Notes: generated from the sequence alone by a model not told the origin. Shown: positions 17,580-28,014, counted from the stretch's first letter. The stretch is 64,000 nucleotides of DNA from Pseudomonas sp. MIACH (GCF_001269925.1 NZ_LHVO01000002.1:310001-374000); one strand, 5' to 3'. Program-made: numbers and translations.

Positions 17580-19556
17580 ATGTCTCAACCTCGCGCCCGG
17601 ATTGCCTCACAGTTAGGCCTCGCATTAGCCGTGATACTGGCTGTCGCTATTGGCGGCAGTACGGTGTTTGCCTTGCGCTCCCTCGACTCTGCCAACCTCG
17701 ATACCCGCGAGGAACACCTGGCCAGCGAGGCGCGCCTGCTCGCCGACCAGCTCAACACTTTCCACAGCACCTTGCGCGAGAGCACTCAGCGCCTGACAGG
17801 GTTGTTCGAGAAGCGCTTCAGCGCCGGGTTGACGGTGCAGTCGGATCAGATGATCACTGTCGCCGGGGTTCAGACACCGAGTCTGCTGTTGGGCAGCGAA
17901 GTGCTCAACAACAACTTCAGCGAAGTTGACGAGTTCAAGCAGATGTCCGGCGGCGTGGCTACGGTATTCGTGCGCAGCGGTGACGACTTCATCCGCGTCA
18001 GCACCTCCCTGACCAAACAGGACGGCAGCCGTGCGATCGGCACCGTGCTTGATCGCCAGGGCCCGGCTTACCAGCGTGTACTGGGTGGCCAGGCCTATAT
18101 CGGGCGCGCGGTATTGTTCGATCGGTCCTACATGACCCAGTACAGCCCCGTACGGGACTCCAGCGGCAAGGTAATTGCCGTGCTGTTCATCGGTTTTGAC
18201 TACACCGATGCGCAAGCCGCGCAGTTCGAAAACCTCAAGCGCTTCCGCATTGGCCAGACGGGTTCCCTGGCGTTGCTGGATGAGCAGAAGCGTTGGCTGG
18301 TGCCGCCGGCGGGCGTGCAGGCGTTGGATCAGTCGGTTCCTGTGATGCTGGACCTGGCCAAGAGTCCAGGCAAAGGCCGCTTCTGGAGCGACAAGAACGA
18401 AGACTTCTACAGCGTTTCGGTGCCCTTCGAGGGCGGTCCTTGGGCCGTGGTCGCGAGCATGCCGAAAGCTGAAATCCGCGCGGTCACCTGGGCGGTGGGT
18501 ACTCGCCTGGTGATCGGCAGCGTGCTGGCGATGTTGCTGGCGGTGGGCGCCACGGTCTGGCTGCTGCGCAGCAAGCTGCAACCCCTGAGTGACCTTGTGC
18601 GTCAGGCCGAAGCCTTGGGCGCGGGTGACTTGAGTGCACGCCTCAACGTGTCCAGCCATGACGAAATCGGCCAGTTGGCGCGTAGTTTCAACCAGATGGG
18701 CGAAGCGCTGTCGACCATGGTTTCGCATATCCGCAAGGCGGCCGAAGACGTCAACAGCCGCGCCCAGGCGTTGTCCGGCCTGTCCGGCGGTGCCTATGAC
18801 GGCATGGAGCAACAGTCCGGTGAGATCACCAGCATGGCTGGCGCGGTCGAAGAATTCAGCGCCACTTCGCTGAACATCGCCGACAACATGGGCGCCACCG
18901 AGCGCCTCGCCCAGGAAAACGCCCAGCAAACCCGCATTGGCCGCAACTCGATGCAGGAAGCCTCGTCGTCTCTGGAACATATCGCCACGGCGCTGAACAG
19001 CACTGCCACCGTGATCAACACTTTGGGCCAGCGCTCCCAGGAAATCGGCGGGATCGTCGGCGTGATCACCTCGATCGCCGAACAGACCAACCTGCTGGCG
19101 CTCAACGCTGCCATCGAAGCCGCCCGCGCCGGTGAGCAGGGCCGTGGGTTTGCCGTGGTCGCCGATGAGGTACGTAACCTGGCGTCGCGTACCCGCGAAG
19201 CCACCGATGAAATTTCCGGGATGATCCAGAGCATCCAGAAGGAAACCGGCAACGCCATCAGCACCATGGAGCACGGTAATGCGCTGATGCAGGAAGGCCT
19301 GTCGCGCAACGCCGACGTGGCCTCGGCCCTGGCGCGCATCGACGAGCAAAGCCGCTCGGCCGGTCAGCAGTTCGCCGCGATCACCACCGCCACCCAGGAG
19401 CAGAGCAGCACCGCGACCTTGCTCAGCAGCAACTTGCAAAGTATCGCGCTGGCCAACAGCGAGCAGCGTGAAGTGGTGTCCAACCTGGCAATTACCGCCA
19501 AGGAGCTGGAGACGCTGGCGGCGAGTTTGCGCCATGAGGTGGATCGCTTTCGCTGA
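17580..19556 (+). CDS. Methyl-accepting chemotaxis protein with periplasmic Cache domain
   Basis: A 658-residue receptor. TM1 lies at residues ~10-32, followed by a ~270-residue periplasmic region of the Cache_3/Cache_2 type ([15 protein letters not shown]-like segment, then [15 protein letters not shown]). TM2 is at ~307-327, a HAMP domain at ~330-380 ([20 protein letters not shown]) and the signalling domain to the C-terminus, with the hairpin [20 protein letters not shown]. There is no C-terminal CheR-tethering pentapeptide. Cache receptors usually bind small carboxylates or amino acids; the ligand is not predictable here. GGAG precedes ATG 17580. The FliA-like promoter ties it to the flagellar regulon. 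Confidence 0.93.
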   Translation: MSQPRARIASQLGLALAVILAVAIGGSTVFALRSLDSANLDTREEHLASEARLLADQLNTFHSTLRESTQRLTGLFEKRFSAGLTVQSDQMITVAGVQTPSLLLGSEVLNNNFSEVDEFKQMSGGVATVFVRSGDDFIRVSTSLTKQDGSRAIGTVLDRQGPAYQRVLGGQAYIGRAVLFDRSYMTQYSPVRDSSGKVIAVLFIGFDYTDAQAAQFENLKRFRIGQTGSLALLDEQKRWLVPPAGVQALDQSVPVMLDLAKSPGKGRFWSDKNEDFYSVSVPFEGGPWAVVASMPKAEIRAVTWAVGTRLVIGSVLAMLLAVGATVWLLRSKLQPLSDLVRQAEALGAGDLSARLNVSSHDEIGQLARSFNQMGEALSTMVSHIRKAAEDVNSRAQALSGLSGGAYDGMEQQSGEITSMAGAVEEFSATSLNIADNMGATERLAQENAQQTRIGRNSMQEASSSLEHIATALNSTATVINTLGQRSQEIGGIVGVITSIAEQTNLLALNAAIEAARAGEQGRGFAVVADEVRNLASRTREATDEISGMIQSIQKETGNAISTMEHGNALMQEGLSRNADVASALARIDEQSRSAGQQFAAITTATQEQSSTATLLSSNLQSIALANSEQREVVSNLAITAKELETLAASLRHEVDRFR

Positions 19557-19570
19557 GCCACCGCTGTACA

Positions 19571-19604
19571 AAATGTGGGAGAGACCCAGCCCCCTCCCAC
19601 ATTT
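19571..19604. repeat. REP-like dyad between convergent genes
   Basis: AAATGTGGGAG (19571-19581) and CTCCCACATTT (19594-19604) form an 11-bp perfect inverted repeat of REP type in the 63-bp gap between the chemoreceptor and comM stops. The A/T flanks make it a likely bidirectional terminator. Confidence 0.75.
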
Positions 19605-19619
19605 GGATCTGCGCCACGC

Positions 19620-21116
19620 TTAAGTGATCGCCGCCGGGCGGTATTGCAGGGCCTCTTTCAGATGATCACGGGTGATGGCATCCACCTGATCCAGGTCCGC
19701 CAGGGTACGTGCCACTTTGAGCAGTCGATGGGCTGCGCGCAGCGATAGCGTCAGTCGTTCACAGGCCGTTTCCAGCCAGCCTTCATCCACCTTCGCGAGC
19801 TTGCAGTGCTCGCGCAGCCCTGGCAGGTCAAGAAAGGCATTCGCACAACCCTGGCGCTTTTGTTGATGCTCGCGGGCCTGGGCGACCCGTGCTGATGCAT
19901 GGGCGGTATCCTCGCCAGCCTGTTGGATCGGGTTCAGCGCAGTCGTTTCCCTTGCCACTGTCAGGTGCAGGTCGATTCGGTCCAGCAGCGGCCCGGAGAG
20001 CTTGTTGCGATACCGCTGAATCTGTTCCGGCGTACAGCGACAGCGCCCGCTGGGTTCTCCCATGTAGCCGCAGGGGCAGGGATTCATCGCGGCCACCAGC
20101 TGAAAGCGCGCGGGGAAGCTTACCCGGTCGCGAGCGCGGGAAATCACGATATGCCCCGATTCCAGGGGCTCGCGCAGCACCTCAAGCACCTTGCGATCAA
20201 ACTCCGGCAGCTCATCGAGAAACAGCACCCCATGGTGAGCCAGGGTGATTTCTCCCGGCTGTGGTTTCGAGCCGCCGCCCACCAGTGCCGGACCTGATGC
20301 CGAATGATGCGGTTGGCGGAACGGTCGATGGGGCCAATGGCTCAGCGGTGCCAGACTTACAACCGATTGAATCGCGGCAACTTCCAGCGCCTCCTGTTCG
20401 CTCAACGGGGGCAATAAACCTGGCAGGCGGCTGGCGAGCAAGGTTTTGCCGGTGCCGGGCGGTCCGCTGAACAGCAGGTTATGCGCGCCGGCCGCCGCAA
20501 TCAGCAGCGCCCGCTTGGCCGCCAATTGGCCCTGCACCTCACTCAAGTCCGGGTACGGCTTGTTCAAGTACATCAAGCCATCGGACTTGTAAGGCTCGAT
20601 CGGCACGTGCCCATTCAGGTGCGCCACCACTTGCAGCAGGTGGTCCACTGCTATCACCTTCAACCCGGAAGCCAGGCACGCTTCCTCGGCATTCGCCCGT
20701 GGCACTATCACGGTGCGCCCGGCCTTGCGTGCCGCCAGGGCCGCCGGCAACACGCCTTTTACCGCACGCACCTCGCCGGACAGCGCCAACTCCCCCAGGC
20801 ATTCCACGTCATCGAGCATCAACGCCGGCACCTGCACACTGGCTGCCAGGATCCCCAGGGCAATCGCCAGGTCAAAACGGCCGCCGTCCTTGGGCAGGTC
20901 GGCGGGCGCGAGGTTGAGGGTGATGCGGCGGGCGGGATATTGCAGCGCGGAGTTGAGGATGGCGCTGCGTACGCGGTCCTTGCTTTCCTTGACCGCCGTT
21001 TCGGGCAGACCCACCAGCGTCAGGGACGGCAGACCATTGGCCATATGCACTTCGACGGTGACGGCAGGGGCTTCGACGCCGATCTGGGCGCGGCTGTGGA
21101 CGATGGCGAGGGACAT
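19620..21116 (-). CDS. comM: ComM/YifB family Mg-chelatase-like AAA+ ATPase
   Basis: A 498-residue protein with an N-terminal Lon-protease-like (ChlI) domain (~20-140), an AAA+ Mg-chelatase core with Walker A FSGPPGTGKTLLASRLPG and Walker B HHGVLFLDELPEF, a zinc-like CPCGYMG...CRC motif, and a C-terminal helical domain. ComM is a hexameric branch-migration helicase that aids integration of DNA during natural transformation in Vibrio and Acinetobacter; it is widespread in non-competent bacteria too. ATG 21116. It ends against the REP dyad. Confidence 0.93.
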   Translation of the reverse strand: MSLAIVHSRAQIGVEAPAVTVEVHMANGLPSLTLVGLPETAVKESKDRVRSAILNSALQYPARRITLNLAPADLPKDGGRFDLAIALGILAASVQVPALMLDDVECLGELALSGEVRAVKGVLPAALAARKAGRTVIVPRANAEEACLASGLKVIAVDHLLQVVAHLNGHVPIEPYKSDGLMYLNKPYPDLSEVQGQLAAKRALLIAAAGAHNLLFSGPPGTGKTLLASRLPGLLPPLSEQEALEVAAIQSVVSLAPLSHWPHRPFRQPHHSASGPALVGGGSKPQPGEITLAHHGVLFLDELPEFDRKVLEVLREPLESGHIVISRARDRVSFPARFQLVAAMNPCPCGYMGEPSGRCRCTPEQIQRYRNKLSGPLLDRIDLHLTVARETTALNPIQQAGEDTAHASARVAQAREHQQKRQGCANAFLDLPGLREHCKLAKVDEGWLETACERLTLSLRAAHRLLKVARTLADLDQVDAITRDHLKEALQYRPAAIT

Positions 21117-21229
21117 GCTCGTTCCTTGAATGGGGGAGGCCGCTTCCTGCGGTTTTTCAAGGGTAGACGAGGTAGGGAAGAGCGAGGCGGGGAGGTTTTA
21201 CAGAACGTATCCAGAGCAAAAGGTGGAGC

Positions 21230-21261
21230 AAATGTAGGAGGGGACTTGTTCCCTCCCACAC
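21230..21261. repeat. Degenerate REP singlet upstream of comM
   Basis: The sequence GTAGGAGGG, then ACTTGTT, then CCCTCCCAC is a REP core with one altered base in the left arm. It sits in the 154-bp gap between ubiK (upstream) and comM, both on the minus strand. Confidence 0.65.
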
Positions 21262-21270
21262 TGATCGCAT

Positions 21271-21531
21271 TTATTCAGCAGGAGGGGTCAACCGCGCTTC
21301 CAGCTCGGCAACTTTCGCCTCCAGGCTCTCCAATCGCGCACGGGTGCGGGCCAAAACCACCATCTGACTATCAAACTCTTCCCGGCTCACCAGGTCGAGC
21401 TTGCTGAAGCCGCTTTGCAGCAAGGCCTTGAACTGGCTTTCGATTTCATTGCGGGGCAGCGGGGTGTCGCCGCTGAACAGGCGAGAGGCGTGGCCGCTCA
21501 GGGCATCGAGGAGGTCTTTGGGCGCGAGCAT
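21271..21531 (-). CDS. ubiK: Ubiquinone biosynthesis accessory factor UbiK
   Basis: An 86-residue protein with an N-terminal amphipathic region and a C-terminal coiled coil (LARTRARLESLEAKVAELEA), matching the UbiK/YqiC (BMFP) family. UbiK helps UbiJ and the Ubi complex in aerobic ubiquinone synthesis and binds lipid. ATG 21531. It is divergent from glnK across a 422-bp regulatory region. Confidence 0.9.
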   Translation of the reverse strand: MLAPKDLLDALSGHASRLFSGDTPLPRNEIESQFKALLQSGFSKLDLVSREEFDSQMVVLARTRARLESLEAKVAELEARLTPPAE

Positions 21532-21604
21532 GGGGAATATTCCGGAAAACTGTTGGCGGGCAGTGTATCACGCAGCGTCTATAGTCTTTTTCACGACCTC
21601 GGGC

Positions 21605-21619
21605 GCACGGTTTTCGCGC
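21605..21619. promoter_or_regulatory. Candidate NtrC site 1 (distal)
   Basis: GCAC-GGTTTTC-GCGC matches the NtrC half-site pattern GCAC-N7-GTGC with one mismatch. Its centre lies 33 bp, about three helical turns, upstream of the second site. Confidence 0.55.
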
Positions 21620-21637
21620 AGGGGGACGGGCGGCGGC

Positions 21638-21652
21638 GCACTGTTTTTGTGC
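21638..21652. promoter_or_regulatory. Candidate NtrC site 2 (proximal, perfect half-sites)
   Basis: GCAC-TGTTTTT-GTGC matches the NtrC consensus half-sites exactly and extends to a GGCGCAC/GTGCGC dyad. It is about 110 bp upstream of the predicted start of transcription, like the enhancer sites of enteric glnA. Confidence 0.7.
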
Positions 21653-21727
21653 GCATTGCCCTCGTCGCAAAGCCCGGCAATTGGGCGTACGTGGCCAAAG
21701 GACTGATTTCAGTGATTTTTACGGAGC

Positions 21728-21743
21728 TGGCAAGGTTTCTGCT
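21728..21743 (+). promoter_or_regulatory. Sigma-54 promoter of glnK-amtB
   Basis: TGGCAAGGTTTCTGCT matches the sigma-54 consensus TGGCACGRNNNTTGCW at all but two positions, with GG (21729-21730) and GC (21741-21742) exactly 10 bp apart. Transcription would start near 21754. Confidence 0.75.
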
Positions 21744-21782
21744 TAGACGATCATGACCCATGCACTGATGCAGTCGCTGTGA

Positions 21783-22292
<510 letters not shown>

Positions 22293-22326
22293 GCCGCCAA
22301 ACCCCAACGCCCCAGGAGAAAACAAT

Positions 22327-23664
22327 ATGACTCTGCGTAAATTCGCAGGGCTCGGAGCCCTGTTGTCCATCGTAATGCCAAGCCTGGCCATGGCGGCAGA
22401 CGAAGTGGCTGCTCCAGTCCTCAACTCCGGCGACACCGCCTGGATGCTGACCGCCACCGCACTGGTGCTGTTCATGACCATCCCCGGCCTGGCGCTGTTC
22501 TACGGCGGCATGGTCCGCTCCAAAAATATTCTGTCGGTGATGATGCAGTGCTTCGCCATCACCGGCCTGATCAGCATCCTGTGGGTCGTCTACGGCTATA
22601 GCATCGCGTTCGATACCACGGGTATGGAACAGGGTGTGGTCAACTTCAACTCCTTCTTCGGCGGCATGGGCAAGGCGTTCCTGGCGGGTGTGACCCCGGC
22701 CAGCATCACCGGGCCTGCGGCGCTGTTCCCTGAAGCGGTGTTCGTCACCTTCCAGATGACCTTCGCCATCATCACCCCGGCGCTGATCGTCGGTGCTTTC
22801 GCCGAGCGCATGAAGTTTTCCGCGATGCTGATCTTCATGGCTATCTGGTTCACCCTGGTCTATGCACCCATCGCCCACATGGTGTGGAGCGGCAACGGTG
22901 GCCTGCTGTGGGACTGGGGCGTGCTGGACTTCGCTGGCGGCACCGTGGTGCATATCAACGCCGGTGTGGCTGGCCTGGTGGCGTGCATCGTGCTCGGCAA
23001 GCGCAAAGGCTTCCCGACTACCCCAATGGCACCGCATAACCTGGGTTACACCTTGGTAGGTGCGGCGATGCTGTGGATCGGCTGGTTCGGTTTCAACGCC
23101 GGTTCCGCTGCTGCGGCCAACGGCACCGCCGGCATGGCGATGCTGGTGACTCAGATTGCTACCGCTGCTGCAGCGCTGGGCTGGATGTTCGCCGAGTGGA
23201 TCACTCACGGTAAGCCAAGCGCACTGGGCATCGCCTCGGGTGTAGTGGCCGGCCTGGTAGCCGTTACGCCGGCCGCCGGCACCGTTGGCCCGATGGGCGC
23301 CCTGGTGATCGGCCTGGTGGCGGGTGTGATCTGCTTCTTCTGCGCGACCAGCCTCAAGCGCAAGCTGGGCTATGACGACTCCCTGGACGCATTCGGCGTG
23401 CACGGTATCGGCGGTATCGTCGGCGCGATCCTCACGGGTGTGTTTGCAGCCCCTGCATTGGGCGGCTTCGGCACCGTGACAGATATCGCGGCTCAAGTCT
23501 GGATCCAGTGCAAAGGTGTCGGTTTCACCGTGATCTACACGGCCATCGTTACCTACGTCATCCTCAAGGTGCTGGACATGGTCATGGGCCTGCGCGTCAC
23601 CGAGGAGGAAGAGGCTGTCGGCCTTGATCTGGCGCAACACAACGAACGCGGCTACAACCTGTAA
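22327..23664 (+). CDS. amtB: Ammonium transporter
   Basis: A 445-residue Amt channel with a signal peptide (residues ~1-22, SLAMA cleavage) and 11 membrane helices. Family landmarks: ALFYGGMVRSKN after the first helix, the twin-His pore region (FAGGTVVHINAGVAGL and DAFGVHGIGGIVGAI). The C-terminal tail that contacts GlnK follows the last helix. AGGAGAAAAC precedes ATG 22327. It imports ammonium at the inner membrane when nitrogen is scarce and is co-transcribed with glnK. Confidence 0.97.
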   Translation: MTLRKFAGLGALLSIVMPSLAMAADEVAAPVLNSGDTAWMLTATALVLFMTIPGLALFYGGMVRSKNILSVMMQCFAITGLISILWVVYGYSIAFDTTGMEQGVVNFNSFFGGMGKAFLAGVTPASITGPAALFPEAVFVTFQMTFAIITPALIVGAFAERMKFSAMLIFMAIWFTLVYAPIAHMVWSGNGGLLWDWGVLDFAGGTVVHINAGVAGLVACIVLGKRKGFPTTPMAPHNLGYTLVGAAMLWIGWFGFNAGSAAAANGTAGMAMLVTQIATAAAALGWMFAEWITHGKPSALGIASGVVAGLVAVTPAAGTVGPMGALVIGLVAGVICFFCATSLKRKLGYDDSLDAFGVHGIGGIVGAILTGVFAAPALGGFGTVTDIAAQVWIQCKGVGFTVIYTAIVTYVILKVLDMVMGLRVTEEEEAVGLDLAQHNERGYNL

Positions 23665-23679
23665 GTACGCAAAAAAAAG

Positions 23680-23705
23680 ATGCCCGGCTTGCCGGGCATT
23701 TTTTT
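23680..23705. terminator. Rho-independent terminator after amtB
   Basis: ATGCCCGGC (23680-23688) pairs with GCCGGGCAT (23691-23699), followed by seven T and preceded by eight A, so it could work in both directions. Confidence 0.95.
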
Positions 23706-23875
23706 GTCTGGTGTTTGTCAGTCTTAACAAGCTGTGTCGGTTTTTGCGTCGAGTTTGTGATGGTACGCATGCGGCACTTTCCTGCGTGCAAATGTCTTAC
23801 AGGCATGTAGGCGTATTCGGCACTTTGTTTTTTCCCAGAGCGCGCTAGAATGCGCGCCGATGGGCGGAGAACTGT

Positions 23876-24301
23876 ATGTGGCAACAGACCCTGATTACCC
23901 TGCGGGCCAAGCCCCGAGGCTTTCACCTGGTGACCGACGAGTTGCTTGCCGGCTTGCCTGAGTTGAAGGCCTGTCGCGTGGGCCTGTTGCATCTGTGGTT
24001 GCAGCACACCTCGGCCTCGTTGACCGTCAACGAGAATGCCGATCCGGCGGTTCGCCGTGACTTCGAACGGTTTTTCAACTCGCTGGTGCCGCAAGGCCGT
24101 GCCGGGTTTGAACATAACGACGAAGGTCCGGATGATCTGCCGGCGCACTTCAAGGCCAGTCTCCTGGGCTGCCAGCTGAGTTTGCCGGTCAAGGCCGGCC
24201 GCTTGGCGATGGGAACCTGGCAAGGTGTTTATCTGGGCGAGCACCGTGATCATGGCGGTGCTCGTAAAGTCCTCGCCACCTTGCAGGGTGATGAGGCATA
24301 A
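23876..24301 (+). CDS. YjbQ family (UPF0047) protein, secondary thiamine-phosphate synthase type
   Basis: A 141-residue protein matching the YjbQ family: [37 protein letters not shown] and [16 protein letters not shown], with the conserved histidines that bind metal. E. coli YjbQ has weak thiamine phosphate synthase activity, but the physiological role is unknown. GGCGGAG precedes ATG 23876. Monocistronic. Confidence 0.9.
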   Translation: MWQQTLITLRAKPRGFHLVTDELLAGLPELKACRVGLLHLWLQHTSASLTVNENADPAVRRDFERFFNSLVPQGRAGFEHNDEGPDDLPAHFKASLLGCQLSLPVKAGRLAMGTWQGVYLGEHRDHGGARKVLATLQGDEA

Positions 24302-24403
24302 GCCACTGGTTATCCGGTGGATGTTGATTTTTTCCCGGCGGCCTCGACAGAGGATGAAGCTGGGCTATAACTAATCTGCTTTTCGCAAGTCATGAGGTAG
24401 AAC

Positions 24404-24739
24404 ATGAGCGACGATGATCTGGAAAACGACGACCTTGAAGTAGGTGACGACGACGAGGCCGAAGATAATCTTGACGCGGCAGCAGTTGACGACGTTGCTG
24501 ACGAGGCCGATGACGCTGGTGGCGATGACGCGGCTCCCAAAGCCAAGGGCAAAGCCAAGGCTGCGGTTTCGGTAGACGAATTGCCGAGCGTTGAAGCCAA
24601 GAACAAAGAGCGCGATGCGCTGGCCCGTGCGATGGAAGAGTTTCTTGCCAAAGGCGGCAAAGTGGTCGAAGTCGAGCCCAATGTGGTTGCAGACCCGCCC
24701 AAGAAGCCGGATAACAAGTACGGCAGCCGACCTATCTAA
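24404..24739 (+). CDS. sutA: RNA polymerase-binding transcriptional regulator SutA
   Basis: A 111-residue protein. The first ~50 residues are extremely acidic and disordered (Asp/Glu/Ala-rich), then comes a lysine-rich linker, a helix (NKERDALARAMEEFLAKGG) and a C-terminal tail ending in PDNKYGSRPI. This layout is that of SutA, found in P. aeruginosa as a slow-growth factor that binds the RNA polymerase beta subunit and raises transcription of rRNA and maintenance genes. Position downstream of amtB agrees with PAO1. Followed by a strong terminator. Confidence 0.88.
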   Translation: MSDDDLENDDLEVGDDDEAEDNLDAAAVDDVADEADDAGGDDAAPKAKGKAKAAVSVDELPSVEAKNKERDALARAMEEFLAKGGKVVEVEPNVVADPPKKPDNKYGSRPI

Positions 24740-24760
24740 GGTCAGCCACCTGCTTGTAAG

Positions 24761-24789
24761 AAAAAACCCGCCGTCGCTGCGGGTTTTTT
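24761..24789. terminator. Rho-independent terminator after sutA
   Basis: AAAAAACCCGC (24761-24771) and GCGGGTTTTTT (24779-24789) form an 11-bp stem that ends in T on one strand and A on the other, so it is bidirectional. Confidence 0.92.
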
Positions 24790-24823
24790 CATGCCTGATG
24801 ATTTGTTTGAGCCTTGTGGTGAT

Positions 24824-24850
24824 CCAAATGTGGGAGGGGGGCTTGGATCT
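24824..24850. repeat. Half REP sequence
   Basis: CCAAATGTGGGAGG followed by GGGGCTTGG is the left arm of a REP without its right arm. It abuts the 3' end of the HAD gene. Confidence 0.55.
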
Positions 24851-24856
24851 CTGGTG

Positions 24857-25552
24857 CTACTGCCAACTGCGCAGCAACTCCGGTAGCTCAGTCAGGCTAC
24901 GAATCTCCGCGTCGGGGTGCTTATCTGCTTCCCACACCTTGGCGGTGGGGTTGAACCACACCGCCCTCAGCCCCGCCTGCTGCGCCCCAGCAATGTCATC
25001 CCCAGGATGGTCGCCAACATGCACCGCCGCGCTGGCATCCACTCCGCCGCGTTGCAGCGCTTCCTGGAACAGTCGTGCGTCCGGCTTGGCGATGCCGATA
25101 TCTTCAGCGCGCAAGGCAAAGTGAAAGTAGTCCGCCAGGCCCACACGCTGCACATCGGCATTGCCATTGGTGATCACACCCAGCAGGAAATGCTGGCGCA
25201 GCGCTCGCAACATCGGCTCGGCCTCAGGGAATGGCGTGAGCTGATGGCGGGCGTGAATGAACGCTTCGAAACACACATCGGCCATTTCGGTGGCCTCAGG
25301 CTGTGGATAACCGGCCTCTTCAAACGCGTGCATCAACACCCGGTGGCGCAGGATACTGATGCGGTGCTTGAGTTCGGGATGGCGTTGCAGCACCTGCTGG
25401 CGAAGATTGGCGAAATGCTCCAGGGGCAGGTCGCCGACTTTGGCAGCGTGGGTGGCCAGCCATTCGCGCATCGACGCTTCGGCGCTGATGATGACGGGTA
25501 CGTTGTCCCAGAGCGTGTCGTCCAGGTCGAAGGTGATCAGCTTGATACTCAT
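24857..25552 (-). CDS. HAD family hydrolase (YigB-like phosphatase)
   Basis: A 231-residue HAD-superfamily protein: motif [11 protein letters not shown] with the nucleophile Asp, motif [13 protein letters not shown], the lysine in [11 protein letters not shown] and motif [15 protein letters not shown]. It has a small helical cap. The order dapF-DUF484-xerC-HAD is the same as in E. coli, where the HAD gene yigB encodes an FMN phosphatase, so that activity is plausible. It overlaps the end of xerC by four bases (ATGA), the last gene of the operon. Confidence 0.9.
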   Translation of the reverse strand: MSIKLITFDLDDTLWDNVPVIISAEASMREWLATHAAKVGDLPLEHFANLRQQVLQRHPELKHRISILRHRVLMHAFEEAGYPQPEATEMADVCFEAFIHARHQLTPFPEAEPMLRALRQHFLLGVITNGNADVQRVGLADYFHFALRAEDIGIAKPDARLFQEALQRGGVDASAAVHVGDHPGDDIAGAQQAGLRAVWFNPTAKVWEADKHPDAEIRSLTELPELLRSWQ

Positions 25553-26448
25553 GAGTCGCCGCCCTTGATGCGTTTGGCCCGTGGATGGGCACTGTCGTAC
25601 ACCGTTGCCAGGTGTTGGAAGTCCAGATGGGTATAGATCTGTGTGGTCTTGATGTCGGAGTGGCCGAGCAGTTCCTGCACCGCGCGCAGGTCCTGGGACG
25701 ATTCCAGCATATGGCTGGCAAAGGAGTGGCGCAGCATATGCGGGTGCAGGTTCTGCCCCAGCTCGCGCTCGCCGGCGGCCTTGACCCGTATCTGGATGGC
25801 CCGTGGGCCCAGGCGCCGGCCTTGCTGGCTGATAAACACCGCGTCGTCCACCGGGTTGGCCAGGGCGCGCAGCGGCAGCCAGGTTTGCAGGGCTTCGCGG
25901 GCTTTCCTGCCGACCGGCAGCACTCGGGTCTTGCTGCCTTTGCCGAGCACTTGCACCAGGCCGTCCGCCAGGTCCAGTTGATCGAGGTTCAGGCCGGTCA
26001 GCTCCGACAGGCGCAGGCCTGAAGAGTAAAACAGTTCGAGGATCGCCTGGTCGCGGTGGGCGAGGAAATCGTCCTCTACTGCACCATCGAGCAATTGCAG
26101 GGCACGGTCGGTATCCAGGGTCTTGGGCAGGCGCCGCTCGCCTTTCGGCGGGGACAGGCCATTGGCCGGGTCGTGGTCGCAGAGGCCTTCGCGATTGAGG
26201 TAGTGATAGAGACCGCGCACCGCCGACAGCAGCCGCGACAGGCTGCGCGAAGACTGGCCCGCCTGGTGCAGCCGTGCGATCAGGCTGCGCAGGTTCTGGA
26301 TATCCAGGGTCTTCCAGCTGCTGATCTGCTGTTTTTCGCAGTAGGCCAGGACCTTGTTCAAGTCCCGCCGATAGGCTTCCAGCGTATGGGGTGACACCTG
26401 GCGCTCATTGCGCAGGTGAGCGCAATAAGCGTCCAGTTGCCGTTCCAT
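25549..26448 (-). CDS. xerC: Tyrosine recombinase XerC
   Basis: A 299-residue site-specific recombinase that, with XerD, resolves chromosome dimers at dif. The N-terminal SAM-like domain ([16 protein letters not shown]) is followed by the catalytic domain with Arg in [13 protein letters not shown], Lys in [25 protein letters not shown] and [16 protein letters not shown] holding the nucleophilic Tyr. Length is that of XerC. Overlaps the HAD gene by ATGA and starts 2 bp after the DUF484 stop, so the three are translationally coupled. Confidence 0.97.
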   Translation of the reverse strand: MERQLDAYCAHLRNERQVSPHTLEAYRRDLNKVLAYCEKQQISSWKTLDIQNLRSLIARLHQAGQSSRSLSRLLSAVRGLYHYLNREGLCDHDPANGLSPPKGERRLPKTLDTDRALQLLDGAVEDDFLAHRDQAILELFYSSGLRLSELTGLNLDQLDLADGLVQVLGKGSKTRVLPVGRKAREALQTWLPLRALANPVDDAVFISQQGRRLGPRAIQIRVKAAGERELGQNLHPHMLRHSFASHMLESSQDLRAVQELLGHSDIKTTQIYTHLDFQHLATVYDSAHPRAKRIKGGDS

Positions 26449-26450
26449 GG

Positions 26451-27167
26451 TTAGCGCACCGCGCGCAGGGCGGTGGTGAAGCGTGGCAGGACGCGGCCCA
26501 GCACTTCGGCGATATAGGTCAGGAACAGCGTGCCCACCGAGCTCTTGTAGTGCGCGGGATCACGGCTGGCAATGGCCAGCACGCCATGCAGGCCTTGATG
26601 GCTGAGGGCGACTACGGCCGTAGAGCCGATCTGCTTGCGCTGTTCGGCGCCGAACAGGAAGTCCAGTTCATGCTCGCGTAGCGTGCCGCTGATGGTCTTG
26701 CCTTCGGAAAGCAGGCCGCCAATGGCCGTCTGTGCTTCGCTGCCGCTGACCCAGCGACCCACCGGCATCGGGTTGTCGCTGAACAGAATCAGGCTGACAA
26801 ACGGCACCTGGAAGTCCTGACGCAGGCTGTCTTCCACGGCGATCACGGTTTCTTCCAGGCTGGTGGCGTCCATCAGCGTCAGAATCAGGCGACGGGTCTT
26901 GTCGAACAGGCGATCGTTGTCGCGCGCGACGTCCATCAACTGCGAAAGTCGATGGCGCATTTCGATATTGCGCTCGCGCAGGATCTTCATCTGTCGCTCC
27001 ACCAGCGACACGGTATCGCCGCGCTGGTGGGGGATGCGCAGGGCCGGCAGCAGTTCTTCGTGTTCGACGAAGAAGTCCGGATTAGCCTCAAGGTACGCCG
27101 CGACAGCAGCGGCCTCCAGACTATCGCTCGGGGTTGCGTGTGCGGGTACTTGAGGCTTATCGGTCAT
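26451..27167 (-). CDS. DUF484 family protein
   Basis: A 238-residue cytosolic protein of the DUF484 family, with a helical/coiled-coil N-terminal half ([20 protein letters not shown]) and a GAF-like C-terminal half ([21 protein letters not shown]). Nearly always found between dapF and xerC in gammaproteobacteria; its function is not established. It lies 13 bp after dapF. Confidence 0.9.
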   Translation of the reverse strand: MTDKPQVPAHATPSDSLEAAAVAAYLEANPDFFVEHEELLPALRIPHQRGDTVSLVERQMKILRERNIEMRHRLSQLMDVARDNDRLFDKTRRLILTLMDATSLEETVIAVEDSLRQDFQVPFVSLILFSDNPMPVGRWVSGSEAQTAIGGLLSEGKTISGTLREHELDFLFGAEQRKQIGSTAVVALSHQGLHGVLAIASRDPAHYKSSVGTLFLTYIAEVLGRVLPRFTTALRAVR

Positions 27168-27180
27168 TCGCTTGGCTCAC

Positions 27181-28011
27181 TCATAGACGGACCTGTCCTT
27201 CGTATACGCGCGAGGCCGGCCCGGTCATCATCACCGGGTGGCCAGGGCCTGCCCATTCGATGGACAAGCGTCCACCGGGCAGGTCGATCAGCAGTGGCGA
27301 ATCCATCCACCCCTGGCTGATCGCGGCCACGGCAGCGGCGCAAGCACCGGTACCGCAGGCCTGGGTTTCGCCGGCGCCGCGTTCCCACACACGCAATTGC
27401 GCGCGGGAACGGTCGATCACCTGCAGGAAACCCACATTGACCCGCGCCGGAAAGCGCGGGTGGTGTTCGATTTTCGGCCCCAGTTCATGCACGGGGGCAT
27501 TGTTGATGTCGTTGACCCGTAGCACCGCATGGGGGTTGCCCATGGACACGGCAGCGATGTCGACGGTCTGGCCGTCAACGTCCAGCGGGTAGCTGGCGGC
27601 CTGCTCGGTCGCCTGGAACGGAATATCCGCCGGGACCAGGCGTGGCGCACCCATGTTGACGCTGATCTGGCCGTCGCTGCGGATATCCAGCTCGATCACG
27701 CCGCTCTTGGTCTCGACGCGGATCTGCCGCTTGGCGGTCAGGCGCTTGTCCAGCACAAAGCGTGCAAAGCAGCGCGCGCCATTGCCGCACTGTTCCACTT
27801 CGGAGCCATCGGAGTTGAAGATCCGATAACGGAAATCCACCTCCGGGTTGCTTGGCGCCTCGACGATCAGTAACTGGTCGAAACCAATCCCGGTATGACG
27901 GTCGCCCCACTGTTTAGCGTGCTTGGGCAGGATGTGTGCGTGCTGGCTGACCAGGTCGAGGACCATGAAATCATTGCCCAGCCCGTGCATCTTGGTAAAA
28001 CGCAGCAGCAT
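27181..28011 (-). CDS. dapF: Diaminopimelate epimerase
   Basis: A 276-residue enzyme converting LL- to meso-diaminopimelate for lysine and peptidoglycan. The two catalytic cysteines are in [13 protein letters not shown] and [13 protein letters not shown]. The N-terminus [12 protein letters not shown] is diagnostic. It starts 3 bp after lysA ends, putting consecutive steps of the same pathway in one operon. Confidence 0.97.
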   Translation of the reverse strand: MLLRFTKMHGLGNDFMVLDLVSQHAHILPKHAKQWGDRHTGIGFDQLLIVEAPSNPEVDFRYRIFNSDGSEVEQCGNGARCFARFVLDKRLTAKRQIRVETKSGVIELDIRSDGQISVNMGAPRLVPADIPFQATEQAASYPLDVDGQTVDIAAVSMGNPHAVLRVNDINNAPVHELGPKIEHHPRFPARVNVGFLQVIDRSRAQLRVWERGAGETQACGTGACAAAVAAISQGWMDSPLLIDLPGGRLSIEWAGPGHPVMMTGPASRVYEGQVRL

Positions 28012-28014
28012 GGC

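Noticed and set aside
17575-17587. CTGTCAT at the chemoreceptor start as a Pho box
   Set aside because: A single copy that includes the start codon; no second repeat at the right spacing.
17625-19571. 648-codon open frame antisense to the chemoreceptor
   Set aside because: It mirrors the chemoreceptor codon by codon, has no ribosome site or family motif, and its composition (His/Gln/Arg-rich) is typical of shadows in high-GC DNA.
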